Source: Humulus lupulus (lineage: Eukaryota; Streptophyta; Magnoliopsida; Rosales; Cannabaceae). Taken from it: DNA of 64,000 nt. The notes beneath the pieces are model-generated. The model made no database searches and had not been told where the DNA came from. It worked only from the letters and a program-made list of their open reading frames with translations. The stretch is taken from NCBI RefSeq assembly GCF_963169125.1, contig NC_084802.1, positions 15,190,896-15,254,895 on the forward strand. Reading direction: 5' to 3'. Below, piece after piece: positions 1 to 11,830 of this stretch. How positions within the stretch are numbered: position 1 is the first letter of the stretch; every line of letters starts with the position of its first letter. The position numbers and the translations under genes are program-made.

Positions 1-470
1 TTTTATATTATATATATATAATATTACAATCTTTATAAACATAAATAATAATTTTTTTAATAAAAATTAAGATTATGTATTATATATTATTATAATGATA
101 TTTTATAATATTTAAATTTATATTAATATAAGTATTAAATATGTAGTTTTATATATAATATTATTATAATAATAATATTTTATAATATTTGAATTCGTAT
201 TAATATAATTAGTAAAAAATTAGGATTATATATTATCATCATAATAATAATATTTTATAACATTTAATGTATATTAATATAATTATGAAATATCTAGTCT
301 TATATTATATATTATTATAATAATGATATTTTCTAATATTTAAATTTGAATTTGAATTTATATTAATATAATTATTATATGTCTAGTTTTATATTAAATA
401 TTAATATAATAATTATATTTTATAAGATTTAAATTTATATTAATATAATTAATATATATCTATTTTTGTT
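1..470. repeat. AT-rich tandem array, ~80-bp unit
   Basis: About five diverged copies of a unit of roughly 75-90 bp that contains TATTATAATAATGATATTTTATAATATTT followed by a TTAATATAATTA block (split here for description: core TATTATAATAAT, then ATTTTATAATATTT). Copies are recognisable near 85, 165, 235, 320 and 405. The array may extend left of the window. It holds no coding potential. Confidence 0.6.
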
Positions 471-1712
471 TAGTTTTAAAAGTACATTTCGTTAAATATT
501 TAGAATATTCTGTTAAAGTTAACAAAAAATACCGTTAAAATTAAGAATTTCTGTTATCTACACACTTTTTATATAGAAGAGATATGATTAGATATAGGTT
601 GCTTTATAAAAAAATAAAAAATAAATATGTACATTATAAATATTGATAATCTCGTAATAGTTCAGTTATTAATATTAAAAATTTATCGGTAAATTTTTTT
701 TAATGAAAAATTATTTTAATTTATAAAACCATTAAATATTTTTTAAAATGCTATGAAAATATATGTTTTTTTAATGTCATATTTGATATTGTTATAAATT
801 AAATGGTCCAACTTTTATTAAGATTAATTCACCATTATTTTTTATATTTTATTTATGTATTTTGAAAGAAAAAATAAATAAAAATAGCATTTAAGGATAA
901 ATGATACGATTTGAAAATATTGTGAACCTAACTAATACAAAATTAATTTTTGGACCTAAGTATTACATAGTGTAAAGATGGTTTATTTGCTAAAATAAGC
1001 TAACGTTCATAAGAAATTTAATTTAATTTCAAAGCAAATGTTGTAGCCAAGTGGTGTCGTTCTGTGAGAGAACAAGACAAAATGACTCTAGGGGAGCTAT
1101 CCTTTCTGTGGTAGCTAGTTTCTAATTTTCAATAAATTTCTCATTCAGTGAAAAAAAAAAAAAAAGCTGTAGGCTCGACAATTAGTGAATACTTTTTTTT
1201 TTTCTTTTCAGTAAAAAAATTATATTTCCAATTATATAATTGATATAATTTTTATGGATTTGCCAAATATTATTATATAAATATTATACAATCAAGTATC
1301 TTATTTGTATACGATCGAGTCTATAGGTAAGTTTTATTAAATTCTTGTGCTTCAATTTTTACAATTGAATTAGAAACCATTATAGACATGAACAATTTGA
1401 AGAATAAAGATAAAAAATATATAAACATTAATTTGATAACATGTATTTTAAATTCTGATTCTTGTATTTATTTATTTTCTTATTATTGAATTTTAGTTTT
1501 TTTTCGTGTTTATGTTATGTGAATTAAGTAATATGTTTCAAAGAGTTACAATCGTTCATGTTTTAGGTCAATATTATGTAATAAAGAAAAAAATGTTTCA
1601 TAAAATAAATACAACATAAAGTTGTTAAATAAATGGAGTTTTTGTTGTATGTTTGATATTAATGGTTTTTTATTATTATTACTTTTAGATATTTGTTAAA
1701 AAAATTTAAGTT
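471..1712. other. AT-rich non-coding DNA, no gene seen
   Basis: No reading frame, RNA gene or intact transposon end is recognisable. There are short homopolymer runs near 1150 and 1192. It could be decayed transposon or plain intergenic DNA. Confidence 0.5.
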
Positions 1713-3072
1713 CACTATAATTATTTTGACATTTAATGACTATTTTTAATGTCTTACATCAATTATTGGTGTAAGACATTAAAAATTATTAAGGATATTT
1801 TATGTCTTAAGTTGGGAGACATTAAATTTTTTTAATTATGACAAAATTGGTAAGACATAAAAAGATTGGGGAGACAATGAAAATGGACTTAATGGGGAGA
1901 CTTCTTATGTTTCATAGAGAAGACGTTAAAGACCTGTCACGTCTCCCAAAGTGTGTTTATTTAAAATTAAATAAAGGTTAACGATATACACGGCCCAAAT
2001 GGGTCAAATTAATCTTCCATTTCCTTATTAAAAAAATTAACTAAAAACCTTAATCCCTTGTGTTCCTCCTCAGCCGCTCTTCTTTTCTCTATTTCTCTCT
2101 CTCAAACTCCATCTCTCTTCCACTCTCAATCCTGCATCCCTCTTCCTCTCTCAATCCACACCATGACACTCTTCTCCTCCCCTCTTTGCTATCTTCGTCT
2201 TAGCCACAAGTGTGACACTACCCCTCAATCGTGCGAAGACAGATGCACGTCGTTGCTGCCACCCCAACGCCAACCCCTCAGTCGTACAAAGATGGACACA
2301 CATCGCCATCGCCACCCTAGCACTGGTATAAAATGTTTTTTTTTCTTTCTATTTTGTTTAGATGGGTATCGTAGTGGTGGGCTCTCTTCTCCTGCTCCCT
2401 CTCTCTTTCTCACTCATCGTGTTGCTTCTTTCCTCAGGTCGGCAGTGGGGTCGATGCACGATGTGGTGCACGACGGCGCTAAGCTTGCGGGCTTGAAGAG
2501 TCGAGCATCAAATTGTATCAGATTACTTGGGGCTGGGTTATTGGGGCTATTTGTATCAAATTTTGTTTGGGTTCTTTGTAAATCCATTTTTGTTTGTTTT
2601 AGATTTAATGTTTGTTTTAGAGTTTCAATACATATTTGGGTATTGTTAATCTTATTTTGTATGTTTATATGCATGAACAAAATAAAGAAATGAAATGATG
2701 GGTATTTTTAATTTGTTTTGGTGTGGATGAAATTATTTTGGAAACTATTTCTATGGAAATTTATGTTTTAATTTTAATATATTAAACAGTAATTATAAAC
2801 ATTTTAAAAAAATCATTATTTGGATGATTAAAAAAATAGAAAAACCTACAATGTTTTTCTTTGGCAAACATTGTGGACTTTTAACATCTTCGTTTAGGAG
2901 ACATTGTAGGTGCTCCTCTATTACTCCACGATGTCTCCAAGGGGAAGATGTTGAAAGTCCGTCACATCTCCCAAGGAGAGACGTCATAGGACTACTTATA
3001 ATGGCTCCTGCAACAATGTTTTCTCTCATGAGAGACATTATAGAGTTATAAAACTCATATTTTGTTGTAGTG
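1713..3072 (+). mobile_element. CACTA-like non-autonomous DNA transposon
   Basis: The left end reads CACTATAATTATTTT and the right end is the reverse complement of CACTACAACAAAAT, so both ends start with CACTA. Flanking triplets are GTT on the left and ATT on the right, an imperfect 3-bp TSD. Both subterminal regions (1740-1960 and 2846-3050) carry many short GGAGAC/GTCTCC repeats in both orientations, as expected of CACTA subterminal repeats. The middle (about 2055-2500) is CT-rich and less AT-biased than its surroundings, like a captured 5' UTR or gene piece. A 211-codon frame there is Ser/Leu-rich low complexity and I do not treat it as a gene. No transposase is present. The TIRs are short and imperfect, so confidence is moderate. 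Confidence 0.5.
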
Positions 3073-4544
3073 ATTTCGATTTAAAAAATTATTTTGCCTT
3101 CTTTTGATATATGTTATTTCTGGTTTTGAACATGTTAGCATTGTAATTTGTGATAAAAAAACAACACAAACCAAAAAGAAACAAGATTTTTTAAGATAAA
3201 CCACAAGTAACAAAAACTTATTTGAAACTAGAAGCTTAAACATAAACTAGATAAAATAAAAAAAATTAGAAAGAAAAAAAACATAAATCAACGGAAAAAT
3301 AAAATAAAAAATATATATATATACATAAAATAGCAAAAACAAAAATAGAAACTTGAAAGAAATTAAAGAAAAAAATTATCATTATTGAAAAATGTAAGCC
3401 AAATTTCATCCCGCATAAGTTTTTTTTCTAAAAAAAATACCAAGCAACTTTCTTATTCTTCTTCATCATCTTCTTGGAATGAGAACCAAAAGCTACATCA
3501 ATGATTTTTTTTGTATTAGATCATTGTGCCTCACATAGAATAAGTATAAAAATATTGAACCATTAATAAGAATATGTGTAACTCCACTAATTACTAATTG
3601 GATTTTAGATGGAGCCTAATAATATTCTTGTCACTTTGCAACAAATTTCCTAAAAATATTTATATATATATATTCATTTCAGGTTTGGGATTGTTAGATT
3701 CATAATATTCATTAAAGAACTAAAAGAACTAAAAGAGGTTATTACAATGGTTTTTTTTTTTCAATGGTAAAATTCTTAAAATACAAAATTCAAACATAGC
3801 CTGTTAATTTTTTAATTTAAGAACAATTTTAACTTGTTTTGTTTGCAATTGTGATCTTCATTTGACCAGCTAGCTCACTTATTTTTAATCTAATTATTTT
3901 GTGGTTAGGTACATCTAACTATCTTTTTTTAATAGCTTTATTATAATGAGTTAATTAACTTTTAAGCTTTATGCAAGTTTTGTTATTGAACTCTATAATA
4001 TTGTATAGACTTATGTCCCCAAATTTAATTTCTATAAATTCATCACAGTTTTGACCAAAATCATTTTTACTTATGAAAAAAAAAACTATATAATTCTACC
4101 AATGAGTTGGGATGTTGTTGTCTTACGAGTCAAGCATGTCTTGTGTGTCGTGCTCACTATCACATGGTATTTCTTCGTATATATTATTTTTTTCTCTTTT
4201 ATTTATTTATTAATTTTTTGACATAACATCTACTCGAACTTGCCGACTTTTAATTTTCATTTTCATTTTGATAATTTTCTTTTGATTATATAGAATCAAT
4301 ATGTGTACATGGTTTTTGGGCAAGATTTGACTGAAGAATTGACATTTTATGTGCACTTAACAATGACAAATTAGCATTATTGCAATGAGAAAAAAATGTA
4401 GTATCTCATTATTAATTCTTAATGGCAATAATTGTAACCAGAAAGTTTTTTTGAAAGAAATAACATAAGGTCAATTGAGTACAAGAGAGATTAGATATTT
4501 AACTTACTCTATTATTATTTACTTTGACGAGTTGGAGAACCAAA
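3073..4544. other. AT-rich non-coding DNA, no gene seen
   Basis: Homopolymer and TA-rich tracts only. No frame with recognisable protein content and no clear transposon ends. Confidence 0.5.
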
Positions 4545-4945
4545 ATGAATAACTCGTTTGGAAACTCACTCTATTAAATTTAGATGTAATTAGGAGAAAT
4601 TATTTAATTTAACGTATTTGTTAAACTAAGTAATTACACAAAATTTATATAATTGGAGGTAATTGGAGTGTTCCAATTACTCACTCCAATTCTCACAGCC
4701 TCTAATAGGAATTAAGTGTAATTACAGTGTGTAATTATTAAATACTATTAATTTTAAATAATATTTATTATATTATATTATTTTATTATGTAATTAATTT
4801 TTTTTTAGAACACAATAATATAAATTTATAAGTAATTACCACTTGATATCCAAAAACACATTCTATTTTAATATATAGTGTAATTACTAGGACACAATTA
4901 CTACCCTAGTAATTACAATTACTTCTAAACACGCTCAAGTGAACT
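4545..4945. mobile_element. MITE-like element rich in GTAATTAC motifs
   Basis: The left edge (CGTTTGGAAAC) and the reverse complement of the right edge (GTGTTTAGAAG) are similar, and the interior is full of GTAATTAC/TGTAATTA motifs. A perfect 10-bp hairpin arm pair, AATTGGAGTG at 4661-4670 and CACTCCAATT at 4682-4691, lies inside. Size and composition fit a hAT-type MITE. Exact ends and TSD could not be fixed. Confidence 0.35.
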
Positions 4946-5343
4946 TGATTAATTTTAGAGTCTTATATTTCTAATCCATGTATATTTTTTAAAAATTAAA
5001 TGTATTAATTTTATTTCATAAATTGAAAAATATATATAAATATATATATCTTAAATTGTACACTCCTCTTACAAAATTAAAAATAAAATTATCCATCTCA
5101 TTTATTAAAAACTAATAATTAAAGAATATATACTAGAAATTAAAGAATATGATAATTTAAAAATAATAAATTTACTTTTGTATTAAATGATTATTTCAAT
5201 TAGAAAGTTGTATTATTGCACTGTTTTAATTATGAAAATAGCTTAAAAGAGATTATAAAGATTTAATTTAAAAGGGGAAAATAGAGTTTTAATTCTACTT
5301 GTATTGAGACATATACTAATGTAATTATTCTACATATTACAAT
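4946..5343. other. AT-rich spacer, no gene seen
   Basis: Nothing recognisable before the CACTG motif at 5344. Confidence 0.5.
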
Positions 5344-5355
5344 CACTGCTACAAA

Positions 5356-8300
5356 TGTAACATCTCGTGTTTTGAACACCCGTTAGTGGCCGGTTGGAGC
5401 CGGTAAAGAATTATGTGGAATATAATTTTGATAAATGATATTATATGAATTTGTGATGATTCTTGAATTTTTATATCCGATGTAATGATTCGGTAAATGA
5501 TCTAGCTCTATGCAAATAAAGTTTGGTCTTGGACCAAGGAATAAACTCTAGGGGGAGAAAATCTTGGATTAAATAAAATAGGAAATACTATGGCATAAAA
5601 ATATTTAATTTTGTCTAGCAACTGGGACTTTATAGTCGAGCCAACAAGTTTAAGAAAAATTGATTGAGGTTTGAATTCCAATCAACCGAGCTTAAGAATA
5701 AGAATTTCTTGCTCGAGATTCTAAGGGCATTTTGGTCAATTTGTTAAAATTACCAAAACTATGTGATGTGTGACAAATTTATTTTTGGGTCACATTTAAT
5801 TTAATTAATTAAGCTTGGAGATATTTAAAAACTATAGGTTAAAAGTTAAGGGAAATTTAGAGCACAAAATTCTCAAATGGCCCTTGGATCCCTTAAATGT
5901 GAGGTACAATAAGCAATGGCATAAAAGTAATTTCCAAGGGAAGAGAGAGATAGGGGTGGGTAGCAAGGTAGGTCCTAGGGCTCTCAAGAGCTAGGACACA
6001 TACCCCAAAGAGAATAGGAAGAGTCTTACCCATTCACAAACTATGAGTTTAATCATTGTTTTGTTTTTTCTCAAAACACTTTTCCCTACTATTTTTCCCC
6101 CAAAACTGAGGCACCCTCCTTCCCCTTCCCTTTTCATTTCTCTAACTCTGAAAAAGAGAAAGAAATTAGAGGCTCTCTCCCTCTCATTTCGTCTCTCTCC
6201 ATTTCCCTCTCAAGGAAGGACTCCTTTGAAGCTAGGGTGCCAATCCTAAGCAAGACCAAGCTCTAGGTAAGTGAAATCTTCTCTTGTGATTCATTCTTCT
6301 CCTTCTAATTCAAACCTGAAACCCTAGGGTTTCTTGTGCATTCATGTGATCTAAAAGTCATGCCTGGCATTGTTCTTATGTTCTAGGGTTCAAGAGAAGC
6401 CTTACTAGTCGGATCTCCAAGTTAAGCACCATCATCTACATGCATGCAAGCTTAGAAGGAAATTTTTGAAAGAAGTAAACCCTAGAGCAAACTCTTTTTA
6501 AGCATCTATCTCATTTTCTTTTTTTAGCTCTATAATCTAATTCTTAGTGTTTATGGAAAGGGATTTAATTGTGTGAAGTGTTGAGAAGTGGTATGAAACC
6601 CTAAGAGCTCAACCACCCCAAAGGCTTGAACATAAAGAGGTAAAAATCTTGATTATTACCATAATATTTTAATGACTTTAGCAAATCTGAATTTGATTGT
6701 TGCTTTGTAAGTTAAATTAGTTATTTTGATTGTAATAAGTTTATTTAGTTGGCTGAAGATGCATTCATGTGGTTTATGGGGTGTTTGGTAGCTCGGAATC
6801 CAAAGTTCCATAGGATTTATTGATGCATGCTTGCTGCCAAAAATTTACAGTGGCTTCCAAAGGGACAAATCATATCTAAATGACCAAATTATTCAATGAA
6901 AGTATTTTAGCATCTTGAACCACTGAAAAATATTTTATATAACTCAAGTTATGAGCTTTTTGAGAATCTAGTGCAAGCTAGATTAGGATTTGACAATCCC
7001 GACCTTAAAAGCTTGAATAGTTAGTTGAATGGATAAAAATTATTATTTTCTAATTAAATTTTTACTGAATATTTTTGACATATGGAATATTAATCCCATG
7101 AAAAATTTTCTAAAAATTATTTATAGTTTTGGAGTTATGATTTTTTAAAGTTGGGAGTTCAAAAATAGAATTTTGTAAAAAACTGGATAGTTTAAGTAAT
7201 GGTTTTTGTGAACGACTTTCACTGTGAGAGAGAGCTTTGCTTGAGCCGAAATTTTGTAAGAATGTTTTTGTTATAGCAAGGTTTGAACCTGGAAAATTTT
7301 ATGCCCAAACAGTAAGCGGTTTAGAAATGGCAGAGTTCCAAAGTTGGGACTTTGCATAAAAAGGACAGTTTTTCAACACTTAGAAAATATTAGGTTTTTA
7401 TAACAAATTTCTAAAAAAAACCTAGTTATTCACAAATTTTGTTGCTAATGGACTTTAAATCATTTTAACTTGATTAGAGAATGTTCCTTAAATTAATTAA
7501 AGAAAAGTTCTCTTAAAAATAAATAATGGGTCCAATTTCCCACTTTTGAAAAATAAACACTAAAATAGGATTTCCTTAAAAATAGACCAAATAATCCTTT
7601 TAGAGGGTTATCACTTTTTAAAAGGGTATTTCTTTTAAGTTTTCTTTTCAAAATAATTTAAGAAATTAAAAAAATAAGAATTTGTAACTAATTCTCCCTA
7701 TGAGAGGTACCTTGATGGTATTTTCTAATAAGAGATAAAAAGTGGTATTTTCTTAACAAGATGAATTAATGACGTTTTTACAAAACTTGCAAGAACGCGT
7801 AGTAGACCCCGTTACTACTAGGCTTAAGACTACACATGCTCATTAACGATTACAAATACTTAAGGGTACGCCTTGGGGAATAGGATAACTGAGGACCCGA
7901 CCTTCAAACTCATTATGGAAACCAGTTTTCCATGACACTTAAGAATAAAAAATTATAAATGCTAATGCATGATAAGAATTCAGTATTAGACTTCCAATGC
8001 CCAAATTACGAATGAACAATCTTAGATAATTGTCATAATTAATCCGAGTCACTGTGTGGTTTCACTACAGTGTTATCTAAGTGCGAAGACTCGCTTCTGG
8101 ATAGAAGATTTCCACAAGCAAGCGCTTGGAATCCGGGTAAGACAACTTATGATTTGTTTGGCTACAACACAATCATGACTAGTTTAGATAACTAAGAACA
8201 CTCTCAATGGAGGAGGTAAAATGTCTAATTCTTTATAATATAGAGAAAAAATGGTTAAATAGTCTTCCAATGGGTGATGTAAACTTATATTTTTTTACCT

Positions 8301-10067
8301 AAATGAATAGTATTTCTCTATATGTAGTGAGACACTATTCATCAAGCTATAAATATTTTATTTTATTTTCTATAAACTTTTGTTTATATATGAGTGTGAT
8401 ACTATTATATTTAATTATTTTATTTCTTAAAATGAATAAAATATTTTTAAAAAATATAATATTTAAATGATGTAGAGAAAAAAATAGAGAAGTTGATGTA
8501 TGGTATAATGTAAAAGTTTGAGGTAAATTATAGAAAATATATGTTTTTGTGATTTATTTTGTAATACACTTTTTCTATAATGTTTAGCTAAAACTCACAA
8601 AAACATATTCCATCAGCTCCTTTATACATATATTTATAATAGCTATGCACAAACTTCAATTAATCCATATCTACATTTACATAACATTTACATATCCTTT
8701 ATATAATATTTTAATATTATTGTTTTTCTTTATAAGCTTTCTCTCTCCCATTTAGTATATATTTATTATTTCTTTTTTATTTTTCAATTATTTTATTTTA
8801 CTTTAATTAATAAAATATGTTTAAAGATATAATATTTAAATGATGTAGAGAAATATATAGAGAAGTTGATGTATGGTATAATGTAAAACTTAGAGGTAAA
8901 ATAGAAAAATGTGTGTTTTGGGGATGTATTTTAAAGGATGGAGTAGAGCATCCATTGGGAGTGCTCTAATATATAAGCTAATAATTAGAACTAGTCTTAG
9001 AAGGTTTACTCAAGACCGTGGTCCTAGAGGGTTCGCATACTCATGACCAAGGTAAGCAGTCCGACTAGCTTCCGTGACGATTATGAACTCCGGCTAGCCA
9101 CCAGGAACTAAGTAAGATATCGGTTCGCCACCGGTGAATATGTAACTAAGGTCGATTGGCCACCACAATATGTAAGAAGTTCGGTTTAACAACCGTGACA
9201 TAAGAGTCCGGTTAAATTCCGTGACACATAACTAAGTTGACTCCGGAATCAAACCTCTATGACTAAGAAAGTATGTCGAATTCTTCTAGGAGTCTGGGTA
9301 ACCGTTGTAACTAGTTTACACCCATCGAGGCTATGGTAAGATATGTTAAGTTATGTTTGATCATTCATCTGAAACCCTGAGTAAGTATGTATGTTAAGAT
9401 TAATGAGTAAGTAAGTATGTATGTTAAGATTAATGAGTCTGTTAGAAAACTAAGTATGCATGATAAGAACGTTAAGTATGTTAAGAATGTTGTGTATGTT
9501 ACCAGTTAAGACTGTATGTATGCTCTGGGATCTTCTGCGTGCAAGTGTATTTTCAGGATATGGATTTTGGTAATGAGGCATGATCATAAGTTTGCCAGAA
9601 CGTTCACACATTCTTCAATTGTATGCTAGGGTTTCGGTTTCACCAGAATCTTATTCTTTGTTGGTTATCTGCCTAGTTATAGTTGGTTTAAGTTCTTATG
9701 TGGTTATGTTTGTTAAGTTGTTCTTACTAAACGTTTCGCTTACCTAATTGTTTCATGTTGTAGGTAAGCTCAAAGGCAAAGTGGATCAGTGAGCGCTGGA
9801 GTTTATCTGGGAGGATGTACATGTGGACCGACCTTTTGGGAAGTTTATGTTTTGGGGACTAGAACCCACTTGATAATTAAGAATTTATTTTGGGTTTGTT
9901 GAATGTTTTTAAATTATGACATTGTAATTCACTTTTAAGTATGCGCATACTTTCGAACTATTGCATGTTTTGAAAAGTTTTTTTATATGGATTTTCGGTT
10001 ACCTTATTTTTTGCAAATGGTTATGTTTTTTCGCAAATTATGTTAAGAAATTTTACGGGACATTACA
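5356..10067 (+). mobile_element. Solo LTR H (Ty3/gypsy type, 4.7 kb)
   Basis: It begins TGTAACATCTC and ends GGGACATTACA, and is flanked on both sides by ACAAA (5351-5355 and 10068-10072), an exact 5-bp TSD, so it is a complete LTR with no internal region. A nested MITE (8195-8967) accounts for part of its length. Strong splice-like signals occur (CTCTAG|GTAAGT at about 6267, TTGTAG|GTAAGC at 9763). Four or five degenerate ~40-bp repeats built around CCGGxTAxxxACCGTGA lie at about 9050-9240. A 68-codon frame at 6043 lies in CT-rich leader sequence and is not a gene. The family is unlike the others here but has the same TGTAA...TTACA ends. Confidence 0.85.
8195..8967. mobile_element. MITE inside solo LTR H
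   Basis: The left end AGAACACTCTCAATGGA is the near-perfect inverted repeat of the right end (reverse complement AGAGCACTCCCAATGGA). The interior is AT-rich. A block of about 55 bp (ATTTAAATGATGTAGAGAAA and following) occurs twice, near 8461 and 8838, suggesting an internal duplication or one MITE nested in a relative. No coding capacity. The TSD is unclear. Confidence 0.55.
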
Positions 10068-11830
10068 ACAAAAGCTATATGGGAAGTCGGTTTGTCACCA
10101 ACGTATGAACTCTTAAACATCAGTTGAGAGCATATGTCTTGTAACATGAGCCGTCAGTTGCCACATAAATGACGCATGGTGTGTGACATAAGACGTCAGA
10201 TTGCATAAGAGATGTCCCAAATGTGTCCAAATAAAGTAGTTTTGATACATTTTGGATGTTGCTCCCCTGGTAATCGACGTGTAATATTTGTTTTCTCGAA
10301 AAGGGTAATTTTGTAATTTTTCCATAGAGAGTATTTTGTCATTTTACCTATTTATGGGTTTAGATATGTATGGATTCCAATGATAACAAAGATTCTAGAT
10401 TTCTTATGTTTGAGAATCTAGAAGGAGATTTAAATCTCGGCACGTGCATAATGCCTAATAGATAATTAATTACGTGGGTTAATTTAATTAATTATTTATT
10501 TATGTTGCGAATGTTATTATTATTATGAGCATAATAATATTAATAACATGATATGAGTTTATTTTATTTTATTATATGGTTTATTGCATTATTATTTAAA
10601 TAGATTAAATAATGGTAATTGCATGTAATTATGAAATGACCATAATGTCCCTATGTCTGAATTTAGTTGAGGGGCATTTAGATGACATTAGAATATGATT
10701 TAAGATGTAATTAATTGATTAAATTCGAAATTTAAATGAGTTATAATAAGATCATCATTTTTTTTATTTAATTTAAAAAGAAATTCCTTAACCATAAGCT
10801 TGGAATCGGTCCACAACAACCAAGTGGTTAAGCCTTTGTTTCTTTTTTTTTTTAAGCACGATTTAGAGGGCCTCTCAACAGTTCAAAATTGTGGGAAGAG
10901 AGGGAGAGTCACACTAGTGGAAGAAAATAAACGTTCTTGAATTTTCTAGAGAGAGAATGGAAGATTTCGAGTTTGAGAGCTCTAGGAAATTTCTTGGTGG
11001 TTTTGAATGTTTGGAACATCTTTCCTATAATCTAAGGAACATTTTTTATGTGACAAAAGGGGCTAGAAAGGTCTTTTTCAAAAATCACAATTTTTCACCA
11101 TTAAAGTGGGTGTTCTTGAATAATTTCGAATCTAAGGGAACATGAGAGGTTCTGGGTTTGTTTGAAATGTTTAGAAAGCTGAAAGGGACTCTAAGAAGTG
11201 TTTTGGATGTGAAGAAATAGATCAAAAAGCTCTAAAACAAAATTTTGCATTTTGACCACCATTTTTGGCAGTACACTGGCGACGGGGAAGACAACCACGA
11301 TTGGACCATCATGGGTCAGTTTTATTGAGCTTCAAGGGTTATTTGAGGTACTGGGATCTTTGGGAACAAATTCCAACCAGTTTGGAGTGTCAAAAACAAG
11401 TTGAAAGTGGAGTTAGAATCTCGCTGGCGACAGAGAAGAAGAAGATTCCGGCAAGGCTCTGGCGAGCCCGATCTGGGTATTTCTGGAGGAGCTAACGGTT
11501 GTCGAGGTGACACAGCAAGTGGTTCGAGACGTCAGCGGATAATGCACTGCTTAAGGTAAGAAGAGTAGACATTTGCGCACAGTGTATACGTTATGCATAC
11601 AACCTTGTTTTCTTATTTGTTAGTTATGTAATTATATTTGTGACCGGAATTATTGCATTAAATTGACTAGCATAAGGATAGTGTTGGGGATTTTAGTTAG
11701 TAGACATGCTTAGATGATAGAGTAGGCGTGCTACTAGATTCTAGCTGCTTGTGTGAGTATAGCACTTGTAGGAGTGATCTTGGGTGTGTATAACTCAAGA
11801 TAATAGGATGCCACTGTGGAACACACATTA

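Larger units (their letters stand above)
5344..10279 (+). mobile_element. Left end of a second CACTA-like transposon, interrupted by solo LTR H
   Basis: CACTGCTACAAA at 5344-5355 continues, across the inserted solo LTR and its TSD, into AGCTATATGGGAAG at 10073, giving an uninterrupted CACTGCTACAAAAGC terminus. The following 200 bp (10073-10279), and the sequence resuming at 32565, carry repeated 8-12-bp motifs of the type CGTCAGTTG / CATCAGTTG / CGTCTAG. These match the layout of CACTA subterminal repeats. No transposase and no right terminus were found. The element would then also be the host of element B and possibly of C and G. Confidence 0.45.

Noticed and set aside
2058..2693. 211-codon open frame on the plus strand
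   Set aside because: Low-complexity Ser/Leu/Cys-rich translation of a CT-rich tract inside a CACTA-like element; no domain and no clear start context.
6043..6249. 68-codon frame in solo LTR H
   Set aside because: Lies in CT-rich leader sequence just before a strong splice donor; no recognisable content.
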